A stretch of DNA of 64,000 nt from JAHOYW01 sp963664605. Its GTDB lineage: Bacteria; Verrucomicrobiota; Lentisphaeria; Victivallales; Victivallaceae. Shown in pieces: positions 27,688 through 36,857 of this stretch. The notes beneath the pieces are model-generated. The model worked only from the letters and a program-made list of their open reading frames with translations. It did not search any database and was not told where the DNA came from. Where the stretch lies: the NCBI GenBank assembly GCA_963664605.1, contig OY761536.1, positions 2,604,001 through 2,668,000 of the forward strand. Reading direction: 5' to 3'. Positions within the stretch are counted from its first letter, which is position 1, and the number at the start of each line of letters is the position of its first letter. A program made the translations under genes and the position numbers.

Positions 27688-29165
27688 TTAAAACGGATTT
27701 AAAAACTTTAACTGTCCACGCCGCCGCTGATATGCTGGCGGCAGGTGAGATTTCTTCCGTGGAACTGTGCAAAGCTTATATTGAACGTATTGAAAAAGTC
27801 GATCCGCAGGTAAAAGCTTTTTTAAAGTTTGATAAAGAAAATATTTTAAAGTACGCCGAAGATGCTGATTCCCGCCGTGCAGATGGCAAAGAATTAAGTC
27901 CATACGATGGCATTCCAATCGGTATAAAAGACTGTATAGTTACAGCCGAACAGACTTGTTCATGTGCTTCAAAACTTCTTGCAGATGTGGTTTCCCCCTA
28001 TGATTCTACCGTAGTTGCCAGACTTAAAGCCAAAGGTTTTATTCCTGCCGGCCGCTTAAATATGGATGAATTTGCAATGGGCTCATCCTGCGAAAACAGT
28101 GCGTTCCAGAAAACTGCCAACCCATGGGATTTAACTTGTGTTCCCGGTGGCTCAAGTGGTGGTTCAGCAGCTTCTGTCGCAGCTGGAGAAGTTCCAGTAT
28201 CCCTGGGGTCTGATACAGGCGGTTCAATCCGGCAGCCGGCGTCATTTTGCGGCGTTGTCGGACTTAAGCCTACCTACGGGCGGGTGTCGCGTTACGGGCT
28301 GGTAGCTTTTGCTTCGTCTTTGGATCAGATAGGCCCGCTGGCGCATGATGTTCTTGATTCAGCAATTATTCTGGATACCATTGGCGGAGAAGATCCTAAT
28401 GATTCAACCTCACTCCCCCTGCCCTGTGGTGGTTTTGCTGATGCCCTCGCTGGACTTGATGATAAAGATCTGAAAGGGGTGAAAATTGGTCTGCCGAAAG
28501 AATATTTTGCTACGGAAGGTATAACTGAAGATGTTCGTAAGGGACTCGACGATACCATAGCCACCCTGAAGAAACTCGGCGCTGAAATAGTTGACGTATC
28601 TTTACCGCATACCAAATACGCGGTTTCAGTTTACTATATAATAGCCACCGCTGAAGCCAGCGCGAACCTGGCGCGTTTTGACGGCATTCGTTATGGAGCC
28701 CGCAAAGATGCCGGAGATTTAATCGCTACATATTTTAAATCACGCGGCGAAGGTTTCGGAGATGAAGTCCAACGCCGTATTCTACTTGGTACTTACGTTC
28801 TCAGCAGCGGCTATTATGACGCGTATTACCTTCGTGCCCAGAAAGTACGTACTTTGATTCGTCGTGACTTTGAGGAAGCGTCCAAAAAATGCGATGTGCT
28901 TTTAACTCCGGTGACTACCGCTTCCGCATTCAAGTTCGGAGCTAAATCAGATCCGCTGGAAATGTATTTATCTGATATTTTCACTATTGCTTTAAATCTT
29001 TCCGGTGCTTGCGGAATTGCGGTTCCTGCCGCAGTCAGTAAGACTGACGGCATGCCGATAGGCATACAGTTTATAGCGCCTCCGCTCGAAGAAGAAAAAC
29101 TACTTAAAACTGCCAGAATTTTTGAGTTGAACCGTGATGTAAAAGAGTTTGCGCCCGAACTGTAA
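27684..29165 (+). CDS. gatA: Asp/Glu-tRNA amidotransferase subunit A
   Basis: 493 residues, amidase-signature family. The Ser-cisSer-Lys triad elements are visible: Lys in IGIKDCIVT, cis-Ser in PGGSSGGSAASVAAG and the nucleophile Ser in DTGGSIRQPAS. GLKPTYGRVSRYGL is typical of GatA. It releases ammonia from glutamine for the amidation done by GatB, which is encoded elsewhere. Start overlaps gatC (ATGA). Confidence 0.96.
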   Translation: MIKTDLKTLTVHAAADMLAAGEISSVELCKAYIERIEKVDPQVKAFLKFDKENILKYAEDADSRRADGKELSPYDGIPIGIKDCIVTAEQTCSCASKLLADVVSPYDSTVVARLKAKGFIPAGRLNMDEFAMGSSCENSAFQKTANPWDLTCVPGGSSGGSAASVAAGEVPVSLGSDTGGSIRQPASFCGVVGLKPTYGRVSRYGLVAFASSLDQIGPLAHDVLDSAIILDTIGGEDPNDSTSLPLPCGGFADALAGLDDKDLKGVKIGLPKEYFATEGITEDVRKGLDDTIATLKKLGAEIVDVSLPHTKYAVSVYYIIATAEASANLARFDGIRYGARKDAGDLIATYFKSRGEGFGDEVQRRILLGTYVLSSGYYDAYYLRAQKVRTLIRRDFEEASKKCDVLLTPVTTASAFKFGAKSDPLEMYLSDIFTIALNLSGACGIAVPAAVSKTDGMPIGIQFIAPPLEEEKLLKTARIFELNRDVKEFAPEL

Positions 29166-29190
29166 TTTTAAAGTCAGGGGAAATCATTTT

Positions 29191-30345
29191 ATGAAAAAGG
29201 TTGTTTTAATAATCTTTATAACTAATTTTTACGTTTTTAACAGTCTGGCCCTGCAAACCGGGCAGGATGCCGCAAAACTAAAAATCACTTCATGGCTTAA
29301 AAACGGCCCGGTGGTGATGAAGACCGGCAGCAGGGTTCCTAAAGAACATCGCAAAGACTTATATGTCCTGGTGCTTTGGGGTACATGGTCACCTGCCTGT
29401 CGTGAATCCGTTCCAATGTTGGTTTATCTGCAGAACAAATACCGCGATAAGGGACTGGAAATCATCGCTGTATCACGCGAAAAACGTGATGTTGTCGAAA
29501 AATTCCTTGATGAATATCCCCAGATAAACTATGCGGTTGCGATAGATGACCAAAGCTTGACAACCTTGCATTATCTCGGAGAAAGCCGCCTGCTGCCGCG
29601 TATATATGTAATTAACACCAGCGGCAAAATAGCATGGGACGGTGAGATTGCTGATTTATCGCAGGTTTTAAAAAAAATGTATGATGGAACATATAACATT
29701 TATACCCAAAGACAAGTTTCATCTCTTCAACAGGAACTCGAAGTAAGTTTACGTACCGGCAATGTCAAGGATACTATTGAAACATCAGATAAAATACTGA
29801 AACTTGATCCTGAAAACGGTTTTGCCATACGTATGCGTATGTTTGTTTATGAAAACCAGCGGCAAATAGATAAGGCGTGGGGCTTTCTTCAATCACTCCT
29901 TAAAAAAACACCGAAAAACACTATGCTTTATTTTGTAAAACTGAATTTTATTTCACGCTTTCCGCAGTACAGTAACCATACTGTTGAACTGGCAAAAGAG
30001 GTAAAAAAACAATTTAACGACGATGCGCAGATGCTTAATAATATGGCTTGGGGATTGTTGACCCGCTTCCCGTTTGACGGCAAAGTTCTCCAGCCTGCTG
30101 TTGAATGTATTCAGCGGGCATTGGAATTAGCTTCGGCGGACAAGAAGAATAGATCCTTTTACGCAAGCTGCCTTAATACAATGGCACTGGCTTATTATCG
30201 TTGCGGCATGGCTGAAAAAGCTTTAAAAACTCAGCAGAAAGTCACAAAAATGACGCAGGGAGATAAAGCGCAAAGCGATTCAAGCGACACAGAATATCTT
30301 TATAAATCAGCCTTGGAATTACAAAAGAAGTTATCAACAAAATAA
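29191..30345 (+). CDS. Exported TlpA-like thioredoxin-fold protein with TPR-like C-terminus, single Cys
   Basis: 384 residues from ATG 29191 (AGGGGAAA upstream). Residues 1-20 form a signal peptide. A TlpA/ResA-like thioredoxin fold covers about 25-165, but the active site reads WSPAC (66-70), keeping only the second cysteine of WCxxC. The rest (about 180-384) is helical with TPR-like units, for example ALAYYRCGMAEKALKTQQKV. Lacking the nucleophilic Cys it is unlikely to be a standard disulfide reductase. It follows gatA by 25 bases. Confidence 0.75.
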   Translation: MKKVVLIIFITNFYVFNSLALQTGQDAAKLKITSWLKNGPVVMKTGSRVPKEHRKDLYVLVLWGTWSPACRESVPMLVYLQNKYRDKGLEIIAVSREKRDVVEKFLDEYPQINYAVAIDDQSLTTLHYLGESRLLPRIYVINTSGKIAWDGEIADLSQVLKKMYDGTYNIYTQRQVSSLQQELEVSLRTGNVKDTIETSDKILKLDPENGFAIRMRMFVYENQRQIDKAWGFLQSLLKKTPKNTMLYFVKLNFISRFPQYSNHTVELAKEVKKQFNDDAQMLNNMAWGLLTRFPFDGKVLQPAVECIQRALELASADKKNRSFYASCLNTMALAYYRCGMAEKALKTQQKVTKMTQGDKAQSDSSDTEYLYKSALELQKKLSTK

Positions 30346-30359
30346 TTGGACAGAAAATC

Positions 30360-30917
30360 ATGTCGGCAGGTACAGATATTTTTCAAGACCCTACTTATAT
30401 AGTCCTGAATGTCCCTTCTCCAATCGCTGAAGAAATCCGTCAGATACGTTCATTTTTTGATCCGCCTCGAGCTAATATGGCAGTGGAAATATCTTTGTGC
30501 GGCTCCAACGGGTGCGGGACTGTTTCTTCGGGACAGGAATCCGACGACGTATTTTCTGAGCTTGACGCTATAGCTGAACAAACGGAAGCATTCAGCGCAA
30601 AGTTTGGCCATATTGAGCGTTTCCCCGATACCGGTATATTTTATTATACGCTGGAAGATGACAGCCCTTTTGAAAAGTTACATTTTACAATCCTTAAATC
30701 AAATATAAAGTTTAACCCTAATCCTTTTCCATACGAACCGCATTGCACTCTGAAACTTACCAAAGACACGGAACATACGGAAGAACAAATGCTGGAACGC
30801 CTCCAGCCGCCTAACCGGGATTTTGTAATTGACACAATGTCAGTTTACAGCATAAATCAAGAACAACAAATACCAAGATTGCTCCACAGGGTTAATTTTG
30901 GAAAAACAAAGGACTAA
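30360..30917 (+). CDS. 2H phosphodiesterase/2'-5' RNA ligase-like protein, first motif altered
   Basis: 185 residues. The second catalytic motif of 2H phosphodiesterases is visible as PHCTLKL (His128-Cys-Thr130). At the place expected for the first HxT/S motif the sequence is VEISL (Glu43-Ile-Ser45). Intact family members act on cyclic phosphodiesters or 2'-5' linked RNA. With one histidine missing, activity is uncertain. It is cytoplasmic by sequence and lies 14 bases after the TlpA-like gene. Confidence 0.6.
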   Translation: MSAGTDIFQDPTYIVLNVPSPIAEEIRQIRSFFDPPRANMAVEISLCGSNGCGTVSSGQESDDVFSELDAIAEQTEAFSAKFGHIERFPDTGIFYYTLEDDSPFEKLHFTILKSNIKFNPNPFPYEPHCTLKLTKDTEHTEEQMLERLQPPNRDFVIDTMSVYSINQEQQIPRLLHRVNFGKTKD

Positions 30918-30920
30918 ATT

Positions 30921-31229
30921 ATGAGTAAAGTTATTCGTTATTTTATTGCAGTTTTAAGTGTAGTGATTATAACTGGATGCGGTAACAGCAAGCCGGCAAT
31001 CACAGAAAACACAGCCCCGTTTGAAAAAGCCATCCAAACTTACTGCCGCTCCCATAACTACGGCATGAAAGTAAAGGAATTTATTTCGCTGAAAGTGACA
31101 GCTGACAAGGCTGATGCCGTCGCTAAGATGCAGGAAGCCGGAGGAACTTACGGTATCGCGGTAAAATGGGAATTCAAATTTCAGAAACTAAACGGAAAAT
31201 GGAAAGCATTAACTCATAATGCAAAATAA
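30921..31229 (+). CDS. Small lipoprotein of unknown function
   Basis: 102 residues with a signal peptide ending in lipobox VIITGC (Cys21). The mature part of about 80 residues is basic at its C-terminus and matches nothing I recognise. Positively charged mature residues and the lack of Asp at +2 suggest the outer membrane. It starts three bases after the 2H-like gene and precedes the CapA-like gene by 12. Confidence 0.6.
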   Translation: MSKVIRYFIAVLSVVIITGCGNSKPAITENTAPFEKAIQTYCRSHNYGMKVKEFISLKVTADKADAVAKMQEAGGTYGIAVKWEFKFQKLNGKWKALTHNAK

Positions 31230-31241
31230 AGGAAAAATATA

Positions 31242-32459
31242 ATGTTGACTTTTAAGAATGGACGGGAAGAGTTCAGGAAGACTAAATCAGCTGATACTGT
31301 AAGCATTGCTGTCACCGGGGATGTTTGTCCGTGGCACGATGCCATCGAGCCAGTAAAAAGTGGCAAATCCCATGAAATCTTAAAAGATATTCAGCCTTTC
31401 CTTGATGCCGCTGATCTTTCAATTATCCAATGGGAAACTCCATTAACAGATGATGATACACCAATTGATAAAAGCGGCCCTAACCTGAAATGCCCTCCTG
31501 AATGTATTGATTTTGTTAAAACCGGCGGCTTCGATGTCGCTCTGCTGGCGAATAATCATACTGGAGATATTGGAACCGCTCCGGTAATGCAGACTATTGA
31601 TATTCTGGAAAACAACGGAATAAAAACTGTCGGAGCCGGAAAAAACCTTGAAGAAGCTGTCAAACCATTGTTCATAGAGAAAAATGGTTTTAAAATCGGT
31701 ATTATCAATGTTGCTGAACATGAATTCGGCACAGCCGGAAAAGATAAAGCCGGATGCGCTCCGCTGGAACCGCTGGATAATATAAAAGTCATAAAAGATA
31801 CTGCTGCCCAAGCGGACGTGACATTGATCGTCATTCATGGGGGGAACGAACATAATCCAATCCCAAGCCCCCGTATGGTCAGAACATACCGGGCTTTTGC
31901 CGAGGCTGGAGCATCGGCGGTGATTAATATTCACACCCACTGCCCGCAGGGAATCGAACTTTGGAATGGAGTTCCAATAATTTATTGTCCGGGCAATTTC
32001 TTTTTTCCGGCGCCCTGGCATGACAAATTTGACGATAAGAATTTCTGGTGGACAGGTTATCTGCCAAAACTGAGCTTTGACCGGGATGGTGCTTTCGCTC
32101 TTGAAATCACTCCGTTTACTTTTAGTCCGGATCCATATAAAATAGAGCTGTTTTCCGGACAAAAAAAAGATAATTTTTATAAATACCTTGCTGAAATATC
32201 AAATATTATTAATGATCAGGATGAAGTGCAAAAATATTTTGACGCATGGTGTGTCATGACAGGAACTGCTCAGATTAATTCTATAAAAATCTGTGGTATC
32301 GATGACGTGAAAGAATTAATGGCTTTGCGTAACCATTTCACTTGTGAAGCTCACAATGAGTTAAAAACAAACTATTTGCGTATGCTCGAAGAAAAACGGG
32401 TGAAGGAAGCGGAAAAGCTAGTTCCGAAACTGAAAAAATTAAAAACTGCTGATTTTTAA
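31242..32459 (+). CDS. CapA-family (PGA_cap) metallophosphatase-like protein
   Basis: 405 residues. The CapA domain covers about 15-300 with TGDVCPWHD, IIQWETPL, LLANNHTGD, IVIHGGNEH and INIHTHCPQG, the metal-binding pattern of the calcineurin-like fold in this family. CapA proteins take part in poly-gamma-glutamate synthesis, but many homologues act on unknown substrates. No signal peptide is visible, unlike true CapA. No capB/capC is near. It is the last gene of the pfp run. Confidence 0.8.
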   Translation: MLTFKNGREEFRKTKSADTVSIAVTGDVCPWHDAIEPVKSGKSHEILKDIQPFLDAADLSIIQWETPLTDDDTPIDKSGPNLKCPPECIDFVKTGGFDVALLANNHTGDIGTAPVMQTIDILENNGIKTVGAGKNLEEAVKPLFIEKNGFKIGIINVAEHEFGTAGKDKAGCAPLEPLDNIKVIKDTAAQADVTLIVIHGGNEHNPIPSPRMVRTYRAFAEAGASAVINIHTHCPQGIELWNGVPIIYCPGNFFFPAPWHDKFDDKNFWWTGYLPKLSFDRDGAFALEITPFTFSPDPYKIELFSGQKKDNFYKYLAEISNIINDQDEVQKYFDAWCVMTGTAQINSIKICGIDDVKELMALRNHFTCEAHNELKTNYLRMLEEKRVKEAEKLVPKLKKLKTADF

Positions 32460-32500
32460 CGTCTTGACAGAGCATTTCAGTTAAAATAATGCCAGTTGAG

Positions 32501-33199
32501 CTATATTTTTTCTATTTCAAATACCTCTGCATAGGGAGCGGTACAAGCGTTTTCCTGTGCTATTTGGCGGTTGACCTGTAATATGCGTACATCGAAACCA
32601 TATCCTCTGGTATTCAGGTTTCTCTGGTGCTGGGATTTGTGACACCGTAAAAGTTCTGCTTTCCAATTAGCGTCATCTTTATCGAATAAAGTGCAAATAT
32701 CCGGTTGCATTTTAATTGTCTTGGGATCACGATTGAGATAAATTGTTACATTTGCGCCAATTCTTTTGAACATGGAATATGTCCGTTGATGACCTGGGTT
32801 CGTATCGTTCCAATGCGGCATAAAAACAATATCCGGGTTAACCCGTGATATATATTCTTTAAGGGTTTTCAGGTTGTTTTCTGATTCCATCGGATCGCCA
32901 TTTTCATCCTCTTTCAAACGCAAAAAACGGATCTGTTCTTCGGGTAATCCGAAAAAGCGGCAACTGGCTAATTGTTCCCCTTCCCTGATTTCCGCTTTGC
33001 TGATCCCCAAACACATTTCACAAAAACTGTCTTCAACGCCTGACTCTGCGCCGCTGATAACCGCAAGTTCTATATGGTTCCCATTATCCCGGAATATTTT
33101 TAAGGTTACGGCTACAGCATCAAAATCATCAGGATGCGGAGCCAGAACAAGAACTTTCATTCCGTACGGTATTTGCATTTCGTTAAATAATTTCACCAA
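32501..33199 (-). CDS. PIG-L/LmbE-family deacetylase
   Basis: 232 residues with APHPDDFDA, the zinc and catalytic motif of PIG-L/LmbE N-acetylglucosamine deacetylases, and the later MPHWNDTNPGHQ carrying the third ligand. It would remove acetyl from an amino sugar in the cytoplasm. The start is a TTG at 33199 or GTG at 33196; AGGAG lies six bases before the TTG. It follows tatC with a two-base gap. Confidence 0.85.
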   Translation of the reverse strand: MVKLFNEMQIPYGMKVLVLAPHPDDFDAVAVTLKIFRDNGNHIELAVISGAESGVEDSFCEMCLGISKAEIREGEQLASCRFFGLPEEQIRFLRLKEDENGDPMESENNLKTLKEYISRVNPDIVFMPHWNDTNPGHQRTYSMFKRIGANVTIYLNRDPKTIKMQPDICTLFDKDDANWKAELLRCHKSQHQRNLNTRGYGFDVRILQVNRQIAQENACTAPYAEVFEIEKI

Positions 33200-33201
33200 G
33201 C

Positions 33202-34077
33202 TTATCTCCTTGACAAATAGCGAAGCTTGCGCTTTTTAGACGGAAGGTGATAGTACCTGTCATAATCGGCAACATCCTGCTGTTCTTCCTTCGGCTGAAA
33301 AAAATCATCGACCTTTTCATCATACTCATTAATGTTTTCAGAATTATCAGAGTCAACTGTATTTCTGTTGCGGATTGCCAAAAAGGAAATCAGTAAACTT
33401 AACTCAAATAACAGATAGCTTGGAACAGCCATCATTAACTGGCTGAAAACATCGGGAGGCGTTAAAAGTGCGGACAGAGTCAAAATTCCGATAAGAACGA
33501 CTGGACGAAGTTTTTTTATTGTATTGAGTTCGACCATGCCTGATAGCGCGAGAAAGAAAACAGCGATTGGCAATTGGAACATTATGCCGAATCCAAGCAT
33601 AAGCATCCCGACCAATATCACATAGTTGCTTAACCCAATGGCTGCTTCCAGTTCAGAACTCTGCATACTAAGCGAAAAGCGCATCATGGCGGGAATCACA
33701 AAGAAAAAACAAAAAGCCACCCCGGAAATAAAAAGCAGCCAAGTGAAAAACGCAAGCCTTTTAACAGTACGCCGTTCGTTGGGATAAAGCGCTGGCACTA
33801 TAAATTTCCATACAATATACGCAACATAAGGTAAAGCAATGACCAATGAAGACAGAAGCGAGATCTTGATCTTGACAAACAGCGGTTCCATCGGAGAGAA
33901 ATACCGCAGAGTGAAATCCGGCGGACAACTGTGATTTACAAGACCCCGTATAATGTCATCCGAAAAATAAAATGAGACCGGGAATATAACGACGATCGCG
34001 ATTATTATCCGGAAAATAAGCAGTCTGAGTTCTTCAAGATGCTCAAGAAAAGTTTTTTGATTCTCAGGAAAATTCAT
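33202..34077 (-). CDS. tatC: Sec-independent translocase TatC
   Basis: 291 residues from ATG 34077, giving the normal start KTFLEHLEELR. Six membrane helices follow, with SPMEPLFVKIK and PALYPNERR typical of TatC, the twin-arginine receptor. A charged cytoplasmic tail of about 50 residues after the last helix is longer than in E. coli. It starts one base after tatA. With one TatA-like gene beside it this looks like a minimal TatAC system, and a divergent operon carries likely substrates. Confidence 0.93.
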   Translation of the reverse strand: MNFPENQKTFLEHLEELRLLIFRIIIAIVVIFPVSFYFSDDIIRGLVNHSCPPDFTLRYFSPMEPLFVKIKISLLSSLVIALPYVAYIVWKFIVPALYPNERRTVKRLAFFTWLLFISGVAFCFFFVIPAMMRFSLSMQSSELEAAIGLSNYVILVGMLMLGFGIMFQLPIAVFFLALSGMVELNTIKKLRPVVLIGILTLSALLTPPDVFSQLMMAVPSYLLFELSLLISFLAIRNRNTVDSDNSENINEYDEKVDDFFQPKEEQQDVADYDRYYHLPSKKRKLRYLSRR

Positions 34078-34078
34078 T

Positions 34079-34312
34079 TTAACTTTTGCTTGACTTGTCG
34101 GCTTCTTCCTGCTTTTTTTCCGCATCCTTTTCAGCAAGTTTTTCAGAGGCTTCCATCATTTCCTCTGACTCTTTGACAAAATTATCTTTTGCCTTTTTAA
34201 ACTCCCTGGTGGCCTTGCCGAGTGAACGGGCTATATCCGGAATACGTTTTGCACCAAAAACCAATAGAACAATCAAAAATATGATTAATAATTCCTGCCA
34301 TCCTAAGCCCAT
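34079..34312 (-). CDS. tatA: Twin-arginine translocase subunit TatA
   Basis: 77 residues from ATG 34312 (GAGGAC upstream). It has the TatA layout: a short N-terminal membrane helix after GLGWQE, the hinge FGAKRIPD, an amphipathic helix ARSLGKATREFKKA and a charged tail. TatA forms the pore. No separate tatB is present here, so it may serve both roles. Confidence 0.93.
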   Translation of the reverse strand: MGLGWQELLIIFLIVLLVFGAKRIPDIARSLGKATREFKKAKDNFVKESEEMMEASEKLAEKDAEKKQEEADKSSKS

Positions 34313-34345
34313 AATAAAGTCCTCTGTTTTTTTTAACAAAATATG

Positions 34346-34374
34346 TTGAAAAGTTCTTATTTATAATCTATTAT
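34346..34374 (+). promoter_or_regulatory. Sigma-70-like promoter of the DUF362/polyferredoxin operon
   Basis: TTGAAA (34346-34351) and TATTAT (34369-34374) are 17 bases apart, and the start codon follows 43 bases later. A TATAAT also overlaps the spacer at about 34363. The promoter lies in the divergent gap to tatA. Confidence 0.45.
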
Positions 34375-34417
34375 ATAGAATATACCACAAACCAGCTATT
34401 TGCAAATGGAGGCATAT

Positions 34418-35338
34418 ATGGAACGTCGAACATTTCTTAAAAATACAGCAGCAGCGGGTATCATAGGCGGTATCACACTTAATCTACCAGCAAAATCCAT
34501 CGCGAAAACCAGCAAAAAGAAGGGCAAGTATGACATGGTTGCCGTCAAAGGCGGTGAAGCGGCAGAGATGTTTGATAAAGGCATAGAAGCTATGGGCGGT
34601 ATGAAAATATTCGTTAAGCCAGGCCAGACTGTTGTCGTCAAACCGAATATCGGCTGGTCAAAAACTCCGGCTGAAGCAGCCAACACTAATCCAGAACTTA
34701 TAAAACGTATTGTCGAACATTGCTTTAAAGCCGGAGCCAAGGATGTATATGTTTTTGACCATACGTGTCAGAACTGGAAAGACACATACAGTAAAAGCGG
34801 TATTTCTGAAGCGGCAAAGTCTGCCGGCGCAAAGGTCGTTTGCGGAAACTACCAGAAAGATTATCGCGAAATTGATGTTCCTAAAGGTAAAAGTCTCAAG
34901 AAAAGCAAAGTTCATAACCTGATTCTTGACAGCGATGTTTTTATAAACGTTCCCGTATTGAAAAACCACGGCGGAGCTGTAATGACCTGCGCTATGAAAA
35001 ACTTTATGGGAATCGTATGGGACCGCAGATATTTTCATAAGAACAACCTCCAGCAATGTATTGCGGACAGTGTTACTATACGCGAACCAGATTTGAATAT
35101 TGTCGATGCCTATCGGGTAATGAAAAAAGGCGGCCCGCGCGGACGCGGACTTAAAGATGTGGTAACTATGAAGTATCAGATGCTTTCAACTGATATTGTT
35201 GCTGTTGATGCAGCCGCAAGCAAAATACTCGGCATCAGCGAAAGCCGTATCGGACATATAAAGCTTGGTGAAGACCTTAAGCTTGGCACACGAAATATTG
35301 ATAAGCTGAATGTAAAAAGAATCAATATAAAGGCATAA
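34418..35338 (+). CDS. DUF362 protein with twin-arginine signal
   Basis: 306 residues from ATG 34418, with GGAGG eight bases upstream. The first residues ERRTFLKN are a near-ideal Tat motif followed by a hydrophobic Ala/Gly-rich stretch and a likely cleavage after LPAKSIA. The body carries the DUF362 signature VKPNIGWSKTP and VPVLKNHGG. DUF362 proteins often associate with ferredoxin domains; their reaction is unknown. The tatAC genes lie divergently next door and a polyferredoxin gene follows after 11 bases, suggesting an exported redox pair. Confidence 0.85.
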   Translation: MERRTFLKNTAAAGIIGGITLNLPAKSIAKTSKKKGKYDMVAVKGGEAAEMFDKGIEAMGGMKIFVKPGQTVVVKPNIGWSKTPAEAANTNPELIKRIVEHCFKAGAKDVYVFDHTCQNWKDTYSKSGISEAAKSAGAKVVCGNYQKDYREIDVPKGKSLKKSKVHNLILDSDVFINVPVLKNHGGAVMTCAMKNFMGIVWDRRYFHKNNLQQCIADSVTIREPDLNIVDAYRVMKKGGPRGRGLKDVVTMKYQMLSTDIVAVDAAASKILGISESRIGHIKLGEDLKLGTRNIDKLNVKRINIKA

Positions 35339-35349
35339 TTCCCTGTTGA

Positions 35350-36840
35350 ATGAATATATATAAAGTAACAAAGATAATCAGGGTAATATGGTGCTTATTT
35401 GTTCTGCTTGTATTTTTGTCGATTTTTCTTCTGCCGGAAAGCACTTCTGAGTTATCGGTCAAGTTCCAGATCATACCGGCAATTATAAGCGCTTTAACAT
35501 TCTTTACTCTTGGCGTCCTTATATTTTTTGTCATTGAAGCCCTGCTTTTCGGAAGAATATTCTGTTCTTTCACCTGCCCGCTCGGAATAATGCAGGATAT
35601 TGCGATACGTATTGGTAAATTTATACCGCGCAAGAAAAAATTATTTACTCCAAACCGTAAACGCCTGCGCTACATTTTGCTGGCTGTTTTATTGGGAGGA
35701 TTATTGTTCGGCGTTGCAATCCCACTTGGTTTACTCGGGCCTTTCGCTATTTTCGGACGCTTCACAGCCGCACTTGTAAAACCCGCATATATCTGGCTCA
35801 ACAATCGTCTGGTGGATAACGCGGCTATTGATGGTTTGCAGCCTCTTATTTATACACCATTTTCTTTATTACTGCTGATTGTTTCCAGCATTGTTTTTGT
35901 CGCGCTTATGACCGTTGCGGGGCTTTACGGCAGAATATTCTGCAATACCCTGTGTCCGGTTGGCGCAATACTGGGCCTGCTTGCTAAAGCCTCATGGCTT
36001 AAGTTCAAAATAGATACTGATGCCTGCACAAAATGCGGAAAATGCGCCAAAGTTTGTAAATCAAATTGCATAGATCTAAAAAACGGTATTGTGGATAACG
36101 AACGTTGTGTCACCTGTTTTAACTGCGCCGCGGCTTGTCCTGAAAACGCAATGCATTATGTTCATTCCAAAGTAACTAAAGAAATAAAAACCGACCTTTC
36201 AAAACGTGATTTTCTCGCTATCGGCGGCAGCGCCGCGGCCGGAGCTATGATTTTGCCCGGACTGTTGCGCGGTACTCCCTCCTCTAAAGCGGTAATGCCT
36301 CCTGGAGCTCTTGATTTTGAACGTTTTACCTCAAAGTGCACAGCTTGTCAACTCTGCGTCAGCAATTGTCCAGGCTTTGTTTTAAAACCGGCGGCGCTTC
36401 AGTATGGGTTAAGTGGATTTTTACAACCTCGCCTTGATTTTGATTCCGGGATGTGCGAGTTTGATTGTGTCAGGTGTTCCAATATCTGCCCTAATGGTGC
36501 TTTGGAGCCCTTAAAAGTAGAACGCAAAAGACGTTTGCAAATCGGCATGGCGGAATATTTCCGCAAGCGTTGTGTCGTAGTGACTGACCGCACTTTCTGT
36601 GGCGCTTGCGCGGAACACTGTCCAACCGGAGCTGTCCACATGGTTGACTGGGAGGAGGGATTGACTATTCCTAAAGTGGAACCTGAACTTTGTATTGGCT
36701 GCGGGGCCTGCGAATATATCTGTCCTGTAAGGCCGGATAAAGCAATAATTGTTTCTGGAAACAAAAAACAAAAACAGGCAAAGACAGCCACTATAAAACA
36801 AGCAAAGAATCATCTTAAAGGACAGGATTTCCCTTTTTAA
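35350..36840 (+). CDS. Membrane polyferredoxin with internal twin-arginine-like segment
   Basis: 496 residues. About four membrane helices (near 11-28, 48-66, 107-126, 171-190) carry NapH-like loops GRIFCSFTCPLG and GRIFCNTLCPVG. A two-cluster ferredoxin domain (CTKCGKCAKVC, CVTCFNCAAAC) spans 226-265. Then SKRDFLA (284-290) and a hydrophobic stretch to about 306 look like a Tat signal, followed by a second domain with up to four clusters (first CTACQLCVSNC at 330-340, last CIGCGACEYIC). By simple topology the last domain would be outside, already folded with its clusters. It probably passes electrons between membrane and periplasm. The physiological partner is unknown. Confidence 0.82.
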   Translation: MNIYKVTKIIRVIWCLFVLLVFLSIFLLPESTSELSVKFQIIPAIISALTFFTLGVLIFFVIEALLFGRIFCSFTCPLGIMQDIAIRIGKFIPRKKKLFTPNRKRLRYILLAVLLGGLLFGVAIPLGLLGPFAIFGRFTAALVKPAYIWLNNRLVDNAAIDGLQPLIYTPFSLLLLIVSSIVFVALMTVAGLYGRIFCNTLCPVGAILGLLAKASWLKFKIDTDACTKCGKCAKVCKSNCIDLKNGIVDNERCVTCFNCAAACPENAMHYVHSKVTKEIKTDLSKRDFLAIGGSAAAGAMILPGLLRGTPSSKAVMPPGALDFERFTSKCTACQLCVSNCPGFVLKPAALQYGLSGFLQPRLDFDSGMCEFDCVRCSNICPNGALEPLKVERKRRLQIGMAEYFRKRCVVVTDRTFCGACAEHCPTGAVHMVDWEEGLTIPKVEPELCIGCGACEYICPVRPDKAIIVSGNKKQKQAKTATIKQAKNHLKGQDFPF

Positions 36841-36857
36841 TTTCCTGAGGATATTTT

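Noticed and set aside
31443..32162. Long minus-strand frame (239 codons) opposite the CapA-like gene
   Set aside because: It lies entirely inside a well-supported gene, has no ribosome-binding site and its translation shows no family pattern.
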